A stretch of 64,000 nucleotides of DNA from CBDFKJ01 sp965248805 (GTDB lineage: Bacteria; Pseudomonadota; Alphaproteobacteria; UBA6615). Within the stretch, counting starts at the first letter, position 1; each line of letters begins with the position of its first letter. The translations under genes and the position numbers were made by a program. The notes under the pieces were generated by a model, which searched no databases, was not told the origin of the DNA, and was given only the letters and a program-made list of their open reading frames with translations. This document shows positions 26,420-34,457 of the stretch, one piece after another. The stretch lies in the NCBI GenBank assembly GCA_965248805.1, contig CBDFKJ010000009.1, positions 1 to 64,000 of the forward strand, written 5' to 3'.

Positions 26420-26830
26420 ATGGACCCGCAGGTACTGAAAGACAACGCCGCAAAGCTCGCCGATCAGGCGCAGCGCCTTGCCGAGCAGGCCGATGCACTG
26501 GCCGGCGAAGCGGCCTTGCTGGTCGCGGGCGGCGGTGACGCGGCGGCCGCGTCGCCCTTCATGTTCCTGTTCACCGTGTTCGTGCTGTCGGTCTTCATCG
26601 GCTATTACGTGGTGTGGTCCGTCACGCCGGCGTTGCATTCGCCGCTGATGAGCGTCACCAACGCCATCTCCTCGGTCATCATCGTCGGCGCCATGATCGC
26701 GGCGGGTCCGTCGGGCTTCAGCCTGTCGAAGTTCTTCGGCTTGGCGGCGGTCGTCCTGGCCTCGATCAACATCTTCGGTGGGTTCATCGTCACCCAGCGC
26801 ATGCTGGGCATGTTCCGCAAGCGCAAATAG
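26420..26830 (+). CDS. pntAB: NAD(P) transhydrogenase subunit alpha, part 2 (PntAB)
   Basis: A 136-residue membrane subunit of the transhydrogenase. An N-terminal amphipathic extension rich in Ala and Gln (residues 1-35) is followed by about three membrane spans: FMFLFTVFVLSVFIGYYVVW, NAISSVIIVGAMIAAGPSG and FGLAAVVLASINIFGGFIV, ending in MLGMFRKRK. SPLMSVTNAISSVIIVGA is the conserved proton-channel helix motif. The start lies 3 bp after the pntAA stop and the gene precedes pntB by 9 bp. Confidence 0.95.
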   Translation: MDPQVLKDNAAKLADQAQRLAEQADALAGEAALLVAGGGDAAAASPFMFLFTVFVLSVFIGYYVVWSVTPALHSPLMSVTNAISSVIIVGAMIAAGPSGFSLSKFFGLAAVVLASINIFGGFIVTQRMLGMFRKRK

Positions 26831-26839
26831 GCGAATCCG

Positions 26840-28240
26840 ATGACCGCAACCGGGCCGGCCCTCGCCTATCTCGTCGCCAGCGTCTGCTTCATCATGGCGC
26901 TCAGGGGTCTGAGCTCGCCCACGACGGCGCGCATGGGCAACGTCTACGGCATCGCCGGCATGGTCATCGCCGTGCTGACGACCGTGCTGCTGCCGGGCGT
27001 GTTGTCCTATGGGGAAATCGCCGTCGGCGTTTTGATTGGCGGTGCCATCGGCACCGTGATCGCGCAGCGCATTCAGATGACGGCGTTGCCGCAACTGGTC
27101 GCTGCGTTCCACTCACTCGTCGGCCTCGCCGCCGTGTTCGTAGCGGGCGCGGCGTTCACTTTCCCGGAGGCCTACGCCATCGGTGTCTCCGGCAACATCC
27201 ACGTCGCCAGCCTAATCGAGATGTCGATAGGCACCGCCATCGGCGCCATCACGTTCACCGGTTCGATCATCGCCTTCGGCAAGCTGCAGGGGCTTATCGG
27301 CGGCAAGCCGGTGGTCTTCACCGGCCAGCATCCCTTGAACCTGGCGCTGGGCATCGCGCTGGTTCTGCTCGTCGTGTGGCTTTGCATGGGGCAGTCGACC
27401 GCGGCGTTCTGGCTGATCGTGCTGCTGTCGCTGGCGCTGGGTGTGCTGATGATCGTGCCCATCGGCGGCGCCGACATGCCGGTCGTGATCTCGATGCTCA
27501 ACTCCTATTCCGGCTGGGCGGCCTGCGGCATCGGTTTCACACTCGGCAACCCGCTGCTGATCGTCACTGGCGCCCTGGTCGGCTCGTCCGGCGCCATCCT
27601 CAGCTACATCATGTGCCGCGGCATGAACCGCTCCTTCTTCAACGTCATCCTCGGCGGCTTCGGCGGCGAGACGGCGGGGCCCGCGGCCAATTTGGGCGAC
27701 CGGGCCGTGAAGCAGGGCTCGGCCGACGACGCGGCGTTCATCATGGGCGAGGCGGATTCGGTGGTGGTCGTGCCGGGCTATGGCATGGCGGTGGCGCAGG
27801 CCCAACACGCGCTGCGCGAGATGGCCGATCTGCTGAAGGTGCGCGGCGTCAAGGTGCGCTACGCCATCCACCCGGTGGCTGGGCGCATGCCGGGGCACAT
27901 GAACGTGCTGCTGGCCGAGGCTAACGTGCCCTATGACGAAGTGCTGGAGCTGGACGAGATCAACCGCGATTTCGCCATGACCGACGTGTCGTTCGTCATC
28001 GGTGCCAACGACATCACCAATCCCGCCGCGCACGACGACCCGTCGAGCCCGATCTACGGCATGCCGATCCTCGACGTTGCCAAGTCGGGCACTGTGCTGT
28101 TCGTCAAACGCTCGCTGGCGTCCGGCTATGCCGGCATCGACAATACGCTGTTCTATCGCGACAACACGATGATGCTGTTCGGCGACGCCAAGAAGATGTG
28201 CGAGGACGTCGTCAAGGCATTGGATAGCGGCAGGCACTAG
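26840..28240 (+). CDS. pntB: NAD(P) transhydrogenase subunit beta (PntB)
   Basis: A 466-residue subunit with about nine membrane helices (domain II) and a C-terminal NADP(H)-binding domain III. Domain II includes ALPQLVAAFHSLVGLAAVFV with the channel His. Domain III shows VVVVPGYGMAVAQAQHALRE, the NADP Rossmann site, then IHPVAGRMPGHMNVLLAEA and DVSFVIGANDITNPAA. The complex uses the proton motive force to reduce NADP with NADH, supplying NADPH. Last gene of the pnt operon. Confidence 0.97.
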   Translation: MTATGPALAYLVASVCFIMALRGLSSPTTARMGNVYGIAGMVIAVLTTVLLPGVLSYGEIAVGVLIGGAIGTVIAQRIQMTALPQLVAAFHSLVGLAAVFVAGAAFTFPEAYAIGVSGNIHVASLIEMSIGTAIGAITFTGSIIAFGKLQGLIGGKPVVFTGQHPLNLALGIALVLLVVWLCMGQSTAAFWLIVLLSLALGVLMIVPIGGADMPVVISMLNSYSGWAACGIGFTLGNPLLIVTGALVGSSGAILSYIMCRGMNRSFFNVILGGFGGETAGPAANLGDRAVKQGSADDAAFIMGEADSVVVVPGYGMAVAQAQHALREMADLLKVRGVKVRYAIHPVAGRMPGHMNVLLAEANVPYDEVLELDEINRDFAMTDVSFVIGANDITNPAAHDDPSSPIYGMPILDVAKSGTVLFVKRSLASGYAGIDNTLFYRDNTMMLFGDAKKMCEDVVKALDSGRH

Positions 28241-28279
28241 CCGCTTCGTGCCGCGGTGCGCGGCATAGGGAGGCTGGCT

Positions 28280-29331
28280 ATGGCGACCATCAAATTGACG
28301 ACGTGGAATGTGGAGTGGCTGGACAGGGCGCTCCAGAATGCGGCCGACGCCTCGGCCCCTGCGCGCCAAAGCGATGCGCGTGCGCGGCTCACCAACATCG
28401 CGAGCGAAATCGGAGAGATCGCACCCGACATATTGTGTGTCGTCGAGGGTCCCAATAGCGAGGTGGAGATCGACGGTTTCGCGCAGAGTTTTCTCGGCGG
28501 TCGGTTTGCGGTGATCAAGTCGTCCGACGGCGACTACCGCCAGAAGGGACGCCAATGGATATGGTTCTTGGTGCGTTCTGGCCTGGCACAACAAATCGGT
28601 GCCCAACTGCTGCCGCTATCGGTGTGGCAGACCTATACCCGCGACGATGACAATGCGGTCACCGGACGGTCATGGCCGGTCAACATTGGGGCAAATCGGA
28701 AGTTGCGCGGCACAGTCACTACCGCCATCCGCAGGTGCTGGTTTTCAACTGGAACGGGCAGCGCGTCGAGGCGATCGGCGTTCATCTAAAGAGCAAGCTC
28801 GTGCGCATAAACCGATTTCACGGCACGCCGGAGCAGAAGCGCGAATATGAGGTGGAGGCGCTGAAAGCGCGCATCAAGCTGGCGACCGAGGCCGCGAACG
28901 TCCGCGCCTACATCGACGCGCGGTTCACGCAAGAGGCGGCGGCGCGCATATTTGTCTTGGGCGATATGAACGACGGTCCCGGCAAGGAATTCTTCGAACG
29001 GCAGTATCTGTTCTTTGATTTGGTATCCACCTTGCAGGGTGATGTGTTCTTTGCGCGGCGCTTCCTGAATCACGCATTGTTCGACTTTGCCGATGATTTG
29101 CAGTGGAGCGTCCACTTCAGGGATCCCATCGACACCGGGCGCGATCCGCAGATCCTACTCGATCATATCCTGTTCACGCAGGCCTTGGTGGATGGCAGTT
29201 CGGCGCTCAGGGTGCAATCCAACGCGGGCTTCGTCGAGCACGAGATACACGATCGGATCAACGCCCAATCACCGGCGCGACACCACACCAGTGACCACAA
29301 GCCGATTTCGTGTGTGCTCACAACAGCCTGA
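28280..29331 (+). pseudogene. Endonuclease/exonuclease/phosphatase (EEP) family protein, single frameshift
   Basis: Two overlapping frames together encode about 350 residues of an EEP-fold metal-dependent hydrolase. Frame one (from ATG 28280, good ribosome site AGGGAGG) has IKLTTWNVEWLDRAL and APDILCVVEGPNSEVE with the catalytic Glu. Frame two has VEAIGVHLKSKLVRINRF, RIFVLGDMNDGPGKEFFERQ, LLDHILF and the terminal SDHKPISC. Homology switches at about 28683 (WPV..HWGKSEVARHSHY), where one missing base would restore the frame. It is either a recent pseudogene or a sequence error. It follows pntB on the same strand. Confidence 0.82.
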
Positions 29332-29432
29332 GGCGGACACGCAGCAGGCTGCGGGCGAAGCCGCCGGCTTGCAACAGGGATTTGGTGGTGAGTCGCGGCG
29401 GTCTTAATCTCGGAAGCGCGGCTCGGGCGCCG

Positions 29433-29645
29433 TCAGAAGCCTTCACGCTCCATGCGCTTGCGCGCCAGCTTGCGCGCGCGGCGGATCGCCTCGGCCTTCT
29501 CGCGGGCCCGGCGTTCCGACGGTTTCTCGTAGCTGCGGCGCAACTTCATCTCCCGGAAGAGCCCCTCGCGCTGCATCTTCTTCTTCAGCGCCTTCAGGGC
29601 CTGATCGACATTATTGTCGCGAACGACGACTTGAACGATGATCAA
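29433..29645 (-). CDS. rpsU: 30S ribosomal protein S21 (bS21)
   Basis: A 70-residue small-subunit protein: QVVVRDNNVDQALKALKKKM, then REGLFREMKLRRSYEKPSER and an Arg/Lys-rich tail ending RKRMEREGF, all standard for alphaproteobacterial bS21. The start is odd. There is no ATG; a strong GGAGG at 29647-29651 is followed by TTG (29645), ATC, ATC, GTT, CAA. The TTG is only one base from GGAGG, whereas the second ATC (29639) lies seven bases away and aligns with the usual Met. I annotate TTG, but an AUC start is possible. Confidence 0.9.
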   Translation of the reverse strand: MIIVQVVVRDNNVDQALKALKKKMQREGLFREMKLRRSYEKPSERRAREKAEAIRRARKLARKRMEREGF

Positions 29646-29763
29646 ACCTCCTTTTCGGCATAAGCAAACCCTCCGTAGGGACTTCTCCCGCACTCCCGAT
29701 GCCGGCTCCTGTACCACGCGCAAGACGCGCTTGCCAAGCGGCCATACCGATAACGCGAAAACG

Positions 29764-30696
29764 TTATGATGTCCTTGAGCTAACCGCGCGGGGGTCGAGC
29801 GCGTCCTGCAAGCCGTCGCCCAGGAAATTGAACGCGATCACGGTGACAAAGATCAGCATGCCCGGATAGATCGTTAGCTCAGGCGCGGTCTGGATCAGCT
29901 CCTGAGCATTGGTCAGCATGTTGCCCCAACTCGGCAGCGGCGGCTGCACGCCGAGGCCGAGGAAACTCAACACCGATTCGAGCAAGATGATGACGCCGGC
30001 GCTGAGCGTGGTGGCGACCACGATCGGCGAGGACACATTCGGCAGAATGTGCCGGACCATGATGCGTAGCGGCCGCGCGCCCAGCGCTTCGGCCGCCCAC
30101 ACGAACTCGCGCGTGCGCACCGACAGGGTCGCGCCGCGGACCAGACGCGCAACGGTGGTCCAGCCAAACAGCGCGATGATGAAGACGATCCGATAGAGGC
30201 TCACCCATTCCGACTGCACCACCGATTGCGGCAGCGGCAGTTTGCCGAGGTCGATCGCCGCCAAAATGATGAGTAGTGGCAATAGCGGCAGGGCGATGAC
30301 GCCGTCGGTGAGACGCATCAGCAGCCGGTCCAGTCGACCGCCGTAGTAGCCGGCCAACAGGCCGGCACCGGTACCGATGATGGCGGCGAACACCGCGGTG
30401 ACCAGGCCGACGAACAGCGATACGCGGCCGCCATACAACAGGCGCAGCAGAACGTCGCGCCCGGCCTCGTCGGTGCCGAGAGGATGTTGGGCGCTGGGCG
30501 GCGCGAAGCGGTTGAACAGATCGACTTGCGTCACGTCCAGCCCTTGCCAAGCCTCGACCAATGGCGCCGCCAGCGCCGCGACTGCCAGCACGATCAGGGT
30601 GGCGCCGCCGGCCACGGCGGCGCGGTGGCGCAGAAACCGGCGCCACAACATCGCGTTGGGGCTGGCAGTTGGGGCCAGCAGTGCTTGCGCCGTCAT
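29764..30696 (-). CDS. Peptide/nickel-type ABC transporter permease, DppC/OppC-like
   Basis: A 310-residue inner-membrane permease. An OppC N-terminal span (AVAGGATLIVLAVAALAAPL) is followed by HPLGTDEAGRDVLLRLLYGG, characteristic of this subfamily. The binding-protein-dependent transport domain follows, with the EAA loop WAAEALGARPLRIMVRHILP that contacts the ATPase. It overlaps the upstream permease by 4 bp (ATGA). It is the last gene of an importer operon that has no ATPase gene in this window, so it must use ATPases encoded elsewhere or shared with another system. Confidence 0.92.
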   Translation of the reverse strand: MTAQALLAPTASPNAMLWRRFLRHRAAVAGGATLIVLAVAALAAPLVEAWQGLDVTQVDLFNRFAPPSAQHPLGTDEAGRDVLLRLLYGGRVSLFVGLVTAVFAAIIGTGAGLLAGYYGGRLDRLLMRLTDGVIALPLLPLLIILAAIDLGKLPLPQSVVQSEWVSLYRIVFIIALFGWTTVARLVRGATLSVRTREFVWAAEALGARPLRIMVRHILPNVSSPIVVATTLSAGVIILLESVLSFLGLGVQPPLPSWGNMLTNAQELIQTAPELTIYPGMLIFVTVIAFNFLGDGLQDALDPRAVSSRTS

Positions 30697-31664
30697 CGGC
30701 GATCTTCCACGGCGCGGTAGCTGATGCGCGGATCGAGCGCGACGTACCCGATGTCGGCGAGGAAGTTACCGACCAGCACGATAAAGGTGGCGAACAGTAA
30801 CCCCACGAGGGCGACATTGTAGTCGTTGCCCAGGATGGCGTCGTAGACCAGCTTGCCCATGCCGAGATAGGCGAACATGGTCTCGGTGATCAGGGCGCCG
30901 GAGAACAGAGCGCCGAAATCAAGCGCGATAATGGTGATCAGCGGGATCATGGCATTGCGCAGGGCGTGGCCCACGAGCACACGGGCACTGCTCGCACCCT
31001 TGGCGCGCGCCGTGCGCACATAGTCCTGGCGCAGCGCCTCCATCATGGCCGCCCGCATGAACCGGGTATAGGCAGCGAGGCTCGCCAAGGTCAGCGCCGT
31101 GACTGGCAGCACCAGGTAGCGAGCCCGCTCCAACCAGTCGCCGCCGTCGACCGGTCCCATGCCGCCCGCCGGCAGGATGCCCAGCGTCACCGCGAACAGC
31201 AGGATTAGGATCAGCGCGAACCAGAAGGACGGGATCGAAATTCCCGCGAAGCAGAACAGGTTGACCAGATCGTCGAGCCACCGGTGCTGCTTGGCGGCGG
31301 CGACGACGCCCAACGGGATGGCGATGATCACGGCCAGCACGGAACTCAAGCCCAGCAGCACCAGCGTGTTGGCCAGACGCGGCAGCAGGATGTCGGGCAC
31401 CGGCTGGCGATAAGTACGGGAGTAGCCGAAGTCACCGGCGAGCGCGTTTTTCAGCCAGGCCCAGTAGCGTTCCCATATGGGCACGTCGAGTCCATACACG
31501 GCGCGCAGGACCTCGGCGTCGGCCGGCGTCAGGTTCGGGTCGGAGACGATCATCAGGTCGATCGGATCGCCCGGCATCAGCCCAATCAACCCATAGACGA
31601 TCGCCGACATCGCCACGATCACGATGAGGGATTCAACTAGACGCGTGAGCACGAACCGGCTCAA
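30693..31664 (-). CDS. Peptide/nickel-type ABC transporter permease, DppB/OppB-like
   Basis: A 323-residue inner-membrane permease: N-terminal LIVIVAMSAIVYGLIGLMPG DPID (OppB N-domain), several membrane spans, and the EAA loop YVRTARAKGASSARVLVGHA. It forms the transmembrane pair with the DppC-like protein. It follows the substrate-binding protein gene after 129 bp containing a strong hairpin, and overlaps the next permease by four bases. Confidence 0.92.
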   Translation of the reverse strand: MSRFVLTRLVESLIVIVAMSAIVYGLIGLMPGDPIDLMIVSDPNLTPADAEVLRAVYGLDVPIWERYWAWLKNALAGDFGYSRTYRQPVPDILLPRLANTLVLLGLSSVLAVIIAIPLGVVAAAKQHRWLDDLVNLFCFAGISIPSFWFALILILLFAVTLGILPAGGMGPVDGGDWLERARYLVLPVTALTLASLAAYTRFMRAAMMEALRQDYVRTARAKGASSARVLVGHALRNAMIPLITIIALDFGALFSGALITETMFAYLGMGKLVYDAILGNDYNVALVGLLFATFIVLVGNFLADIGYVALDPRISYRAVEDRR

Positions 31665-31733
31665 GATCGCGCGCCGATCCGGTTGTCTAGGCGCGCGCAG
31701 ACGCTGACGGCGGTCATTGTGCGATCATGTTGA

Positions 31734-31754
31734 GGGCGGGTTTGATACCCGCCC
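31734..31754. repeat. Hairpin GGGCGGGT-TTGAT-ACCCGCCC between binding protein and permease genes
   Basis: A perfect 8-bp stem with a 5-base loop in the 129-bp gap inside the ABC operon, 40 bp after the binding-protein stop. It resembles short dispersed REP-like palindromes and is well placed to protect the upstream binding-protein mRNA or to attenuate the permease genes, giving excess binding protein. It lacks a T-run. Confidence 0.6.
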
Positions 31755-31793
31755 CTACATCCAAGGCCGATGCCGTCCGCACTCAGCCGCGGG

Positions 31794-33455
31794 TTATCGG
31801 GCCGCCCACTGCTCGACCCACAACGTGGACGGGAATTGGTGGCCGGTCGGGCGCACCCCGGTCAGCCATTTGGGGAACACGAACGGCGTGGCGCGGAAGT
31901 ACAGCGGCAGCGCCGGCAGATCCTCGGCATAGAGCGCCTGGATCTTGCGCCACAACTGATCCTGGGTCTCGTCTCCGCATTCGACCAGGATGCGGTCGAG
32001 CGCGTCGTCCATTTCGGGGTTGCTGTAGCCGGTGTAGTTCTGGCCCGACCAGTTGTTTTCCTCGGTCGGGATCATCTTCGAATGCAGCGTCGTGTACGGC
32101 ACGTTCTCGGGGCTGGAAAACCAAGCGAACATGGCCATCGACGTGAACCGCCGCTCGCGGATGGTCTGCCCGAACAGGACCCGTGCTGGCTCGTTGCGCA
32201 AGCGCACGTCGACACCGACTTGCTTCAGGTCGCTTTGTATCACTTGTTCGACGAGTTCGCGCGTGCGGTTGCCGGCCGTTGTCATCAGCTCGAACGACAA
32301 CCGCTCGCCGGCGGCATTGTGCCGCACGCCGTCCCGTATCTCCGACCAGCCGGCCTCGTCCAGCATCGCGCCCGCGAGCGCGGGATCGTGGGGATACTTC
32401 GGCGCATCCGGGTCATAGACCGTGTCCAGCGGGTTGACGTTGCCATGCGCCACCGGCTGCTTGCCCTCGAAAAGCTGCTCGCTGATCGCCACCCGGTTGA
32501 CAGCGTGCAGCAGCGCCCTGCGGACCTGTCGGTCGGCCAACATGGGATTGTCGAGCATCAGGTCGACGTGCTCGTAGAGCAGGCTCGGCTTGTAGACGAC
32601 ATCGTAAGTGTCGCCGTGGTCGCTCTCGAAATTGAGCGCCTGGTCGAGAGACAGTCCATCCTCGCCGGCGATGTAGTCGATCTCACCGGACAGCAGATTG
32701 GCGGCCATCGCGGCGGTGTTCTCGATCGTTCGGACGACGATGCGTTTGAAGTGCGGTTTTTGCTCGCCCCACCAGTTGGGGTTTTGCTCCAGCACGATCG
32801 TAGCACCGGGTTCTACCCGCGAGATCACATACGGGCCCATATAGAGGCCCGGATTGGTGGTGTCGGTTTCGTACAGCGTACGGTTCTTGTATTCGGCTGG
32901 TTCGGCGAAATGACCGCGGTCGAGATGCGCCGGCACCAGTTTGAAGTCGCCGAGGCCCTTGTAGTCGCACTCGCGCTTGTTAGTGTAGATCGTGAACCGC
33001 TTGTCGTCATGGATCTCCAGCTTCTCCATGCGGCGGTACATTTCCTGATTGTTCGCGCCGGCCTCCGGTACGTGCCCGACGTCCCAGACGAATTGCACAT
33101 CGTCGGTGGTGACCGGCGTGCCGTCGCCCCACACAGCGTTGGCCTGGATGGCGTAATCGACGGCGCGGCCGGGCTCGCCGTCGGGCGTGGTCCAGTCGCG
33201 CGCGGTGCCGTTGGCGACGTCCGGAAGCTCCGTGCACAGGATGCAGATCTGGTTCCAGTCGGGGTCGTAGGTCGTGAAAGGCCGATGCGCCATTGCCACG
33301 ACGTAACTGGCGGCGACGTGGCTGGTCAGGTTGGGATGGAAGCCGGTCGGAAACTGGCCGATGCCGATCACCAATTCGTCCTTTTGCGCCTGCGCGGGCA
33401 GGGCGAGTAGCAGCGCCGCAGCGGCGCAAACGGCTGGTGTCATCATGCGGTGCAT
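31794..33455 (-). CDS. Peptide-type ABC transporter substrate-binding protein
   Basis: A 553-residue periplasmic binding protein of the SBP_bac_5 family. The signal peptide is MHRMMTPAVCAAAALLLALP with cleavage after AQAQ. The body has ELVIGIGQFPTGFHPN, the family region LYMGPYVISRVEPGATIVLE, NPNWWGEQKPHFKRIVVRTI, and QVRRALLHAVNRVAISEQLF. The start ATG at 33455 has AAGGAGA seven bases upstream. Length is typical of oligopeptide or dipeptide binders. It is first in the operon with the two permeases. Ligand unknown. Confidence 0.92.
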   Translation of the reverse strand: MHRMMTPAVCAAAALLLALPAQAQKDELVIGIGQFPTGFHPNLTSHVAASYVVAMAHRPFTTYDPDWNQICILCTELPDVANGTARDWTTPDGEPGRAVDYAIQANAVWGDGTPVTTDDVQFVWDVGHVPEAGANNQEMYRRMEKLEIHDDKRFTIYTNKRECDYKGLGDFKLVPAHLDRGHFAEPAEYKNRTLYETDTTNPGLYMGPYVISRVEPGATIVLEQNPNWWGEQKPHFKRIVVRTIENTAAMAANLLSGEIDYIAGEDGLSLDQALNFESDHGDTYDVVYKPSLLYEHVDLMLDNPMLADRQVRRALLHAVNRVAISEQLFEGKQPVAHGNVNPLDTVYDPDAPKYPHDPALAGAMLDEAGWSEIRDGVRHNAAGERLSFELMTTAGNRTRELVEQVIQSDLKQVGVDVRLRNEPARVLFGQTIRERRFTSMAMFAWFSSPENVPYTTLHSKMIPTEENNWSGQNYTGYSNPEMDDALDRILVECGDETQDQLWRKIQALYAEDLPALPLYFRATPFVFPKWLTGVRPTGHQFPSTLWVEQWAAR

Positions 33456-33534
33456 GTCCGTCTCCTTCCTGCCGGCCGTGCCGGTCTCCATGTCGCGCGC
33501 ATCATGGTAGCATTCCCCACCCCCGCTTGCGCGG

Positions 33535-33567
33535 TTAAACACCCGTGTTTAAACACGCGTGTTTAAA
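33535..33567. promoter_or_regulatory. Two overlapping palindromes built on a 14-bp direct repeat
   Basis: The stretch contains TTAAACACCCGTGTTTAA (33535-33552) and the perfect 20-base palindrome TTTAAACACGCGTGTTTAAA (33548-33567). Seen another way, ACACCCGTGTTTAA and ACACGCGTGTTTAA are tandem direct repeats. The array overlaps the kynA stop codon and lies 80-112 bp upstream of the binding-protein start. It is AT-rich in a GC-rich region. A dimeric repressor operator for the transporter operon is the likeliest reading; a bidirectional terminator is less likely as there is no T-run. Confidence 0.55.
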
Positions 33568-34426
33568 GCTGAGTCCGCAGCTCCCATAGTTCCGGGAAGA
33601 AACGGACGTCGAGCGCGCGCTTGAGATAACTGACGCCCTCGGTACCACCGGTGCCATGCTTCATGCCGATGATGCGCTCGACCGTCGTCAGATGGCGAAA
33701 GCGCCATTGTTGAAACCAATCCTCGAGGTCGACCAGCTTTTCCGCCAGTTCGTATAGCTCCCAATGCTCTTGCGTGTCGGCGTAGATCGCCGCCCAGGCG
33801 CGGCGCACGCTTTCATTGGTTCGGTAGGGCTGCGACCAGTCGCGCTCGCACTGCGCGCGATCGATCGAGAAGCCGCGATGCGACAAGAGCCGGATCGCCT
33901 GGTAGTACAGTCCCGGCTGCTCGAGCTGCCCGGTCAGTTCTTCGTGCGTGTCCGACTGATGGCGGAACGGCGCCAACCTGGCGCGGTTCTTGTGGCCCAG
34001 GATGAATTCGACCAGGCGGTACTGATGCGACTGAAATCCGGACGCCGGGCCCAGCTTGTCGCGGAAGGCGAGGTATTCGGCCGGCGTCAGGGTCGACAGC
34101 ACATCCCAGCTTTGGATCAGCTGCGATTGAATGCGGCTGACGCGGGCCAGCATCTTGAAGCAAGGCTTGGGCTGATCAGTCGCCAGCAGCGTGCACGCGG
34201 CGCGCAACTCGTGGATCGCGAGCTTCATCCACAGCTCGGTCGCCTGGTGAATGATAATGAACAGCATCTCATCATGGCTGTTGCTGACCGGACTCTGGGC
34301 AGTGAGAATGCGCTCGAGCGCCAGGTAGTCGCCGTACGTCCGGCGGCCGCGCAGATCGGTCACCGCGCCGGCCGTCTCTTTACCGGCACGGGGTGGCTTT
34401 GTTGTCGTGGCCTTGTGTGTGTTCAC
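33563..34426 (-). CDS. kynA: Tryptophan 2,3-dioxygenase
   Basis: A 287-residue haem enzyme opening the indole ring of L-tryptophan to N-formylkynurenine, first step of the kynurenine route. Family landmarks are TYGDYLALERILTAQ, HDEMLFIIIHQATELWMK with the distal His, GFQSHQYRLVEFILG with the substrate-binding Arg, and IIGMKHGTGGTEGVSYL near the C-terminus with the haem-ligand His. Length is standard. No formamidase or kynureninase gene is adjacent. The stop codon lies inside the palindromic repeat at 33548-33567, and the peptide-transporter operon follows on the same strand. Confidence 0.96.
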   Translation of the reverse strand: MNTHKATTTKPPRAGKETAGAVTDLRGRRTYGDYLALERILTAQSPVSNSHDEMLFIIIHQATELWMKLAIHELRAACTLLATDQPKPCFKMLARVSRIQSQLIQSWDVLSTLTPAEYLAFRDKLGPASGFQSHQYRLVEFILGHKNRARLAPFRHQSDTHEELTGQLEQPGLYYQAIRLLSHRGFSIDRAQCERDWSQPYRTNESVRRAWAAIYADTQEHWELYELAEKLVDLEDWFQQWRFRHLTTVERIIGMKHGTGGTEGVSYLKRALDVRFFPELWELRTQL

Positions 34427-34457
34427 CTCGCGGCCCCACGGCGGTGTGCCGCCGGCG

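Noticed and set aside
24482..27112. 876-codon open frame on the minus strand across rpsD and pntAA/pntAB
   Set aside because: It runs antisense to well-supported ribosomal and transhydrogenase genes and is His/Arg/Gln-rich without any domain. It is open because of strong GC3 bias on the real strand.
29750..29767. Inverted repeat ATAACG-CGAAAA-CGTTAT between rpsU and the ABC permease
   Set aside because: Only a six-base stem overlapping the end of the permease gene, no T-run on either strand; could easily be chance.
31770..33410. 546-codon plus-strand frame opposite the peptide-binding protein
   Set aside because: Antisense shadow of a gene with a signal peptide, a good ribosome site and full SBP_bac_5 homology; the shadow is Val/Arg/His-rich with no recognisable domain.
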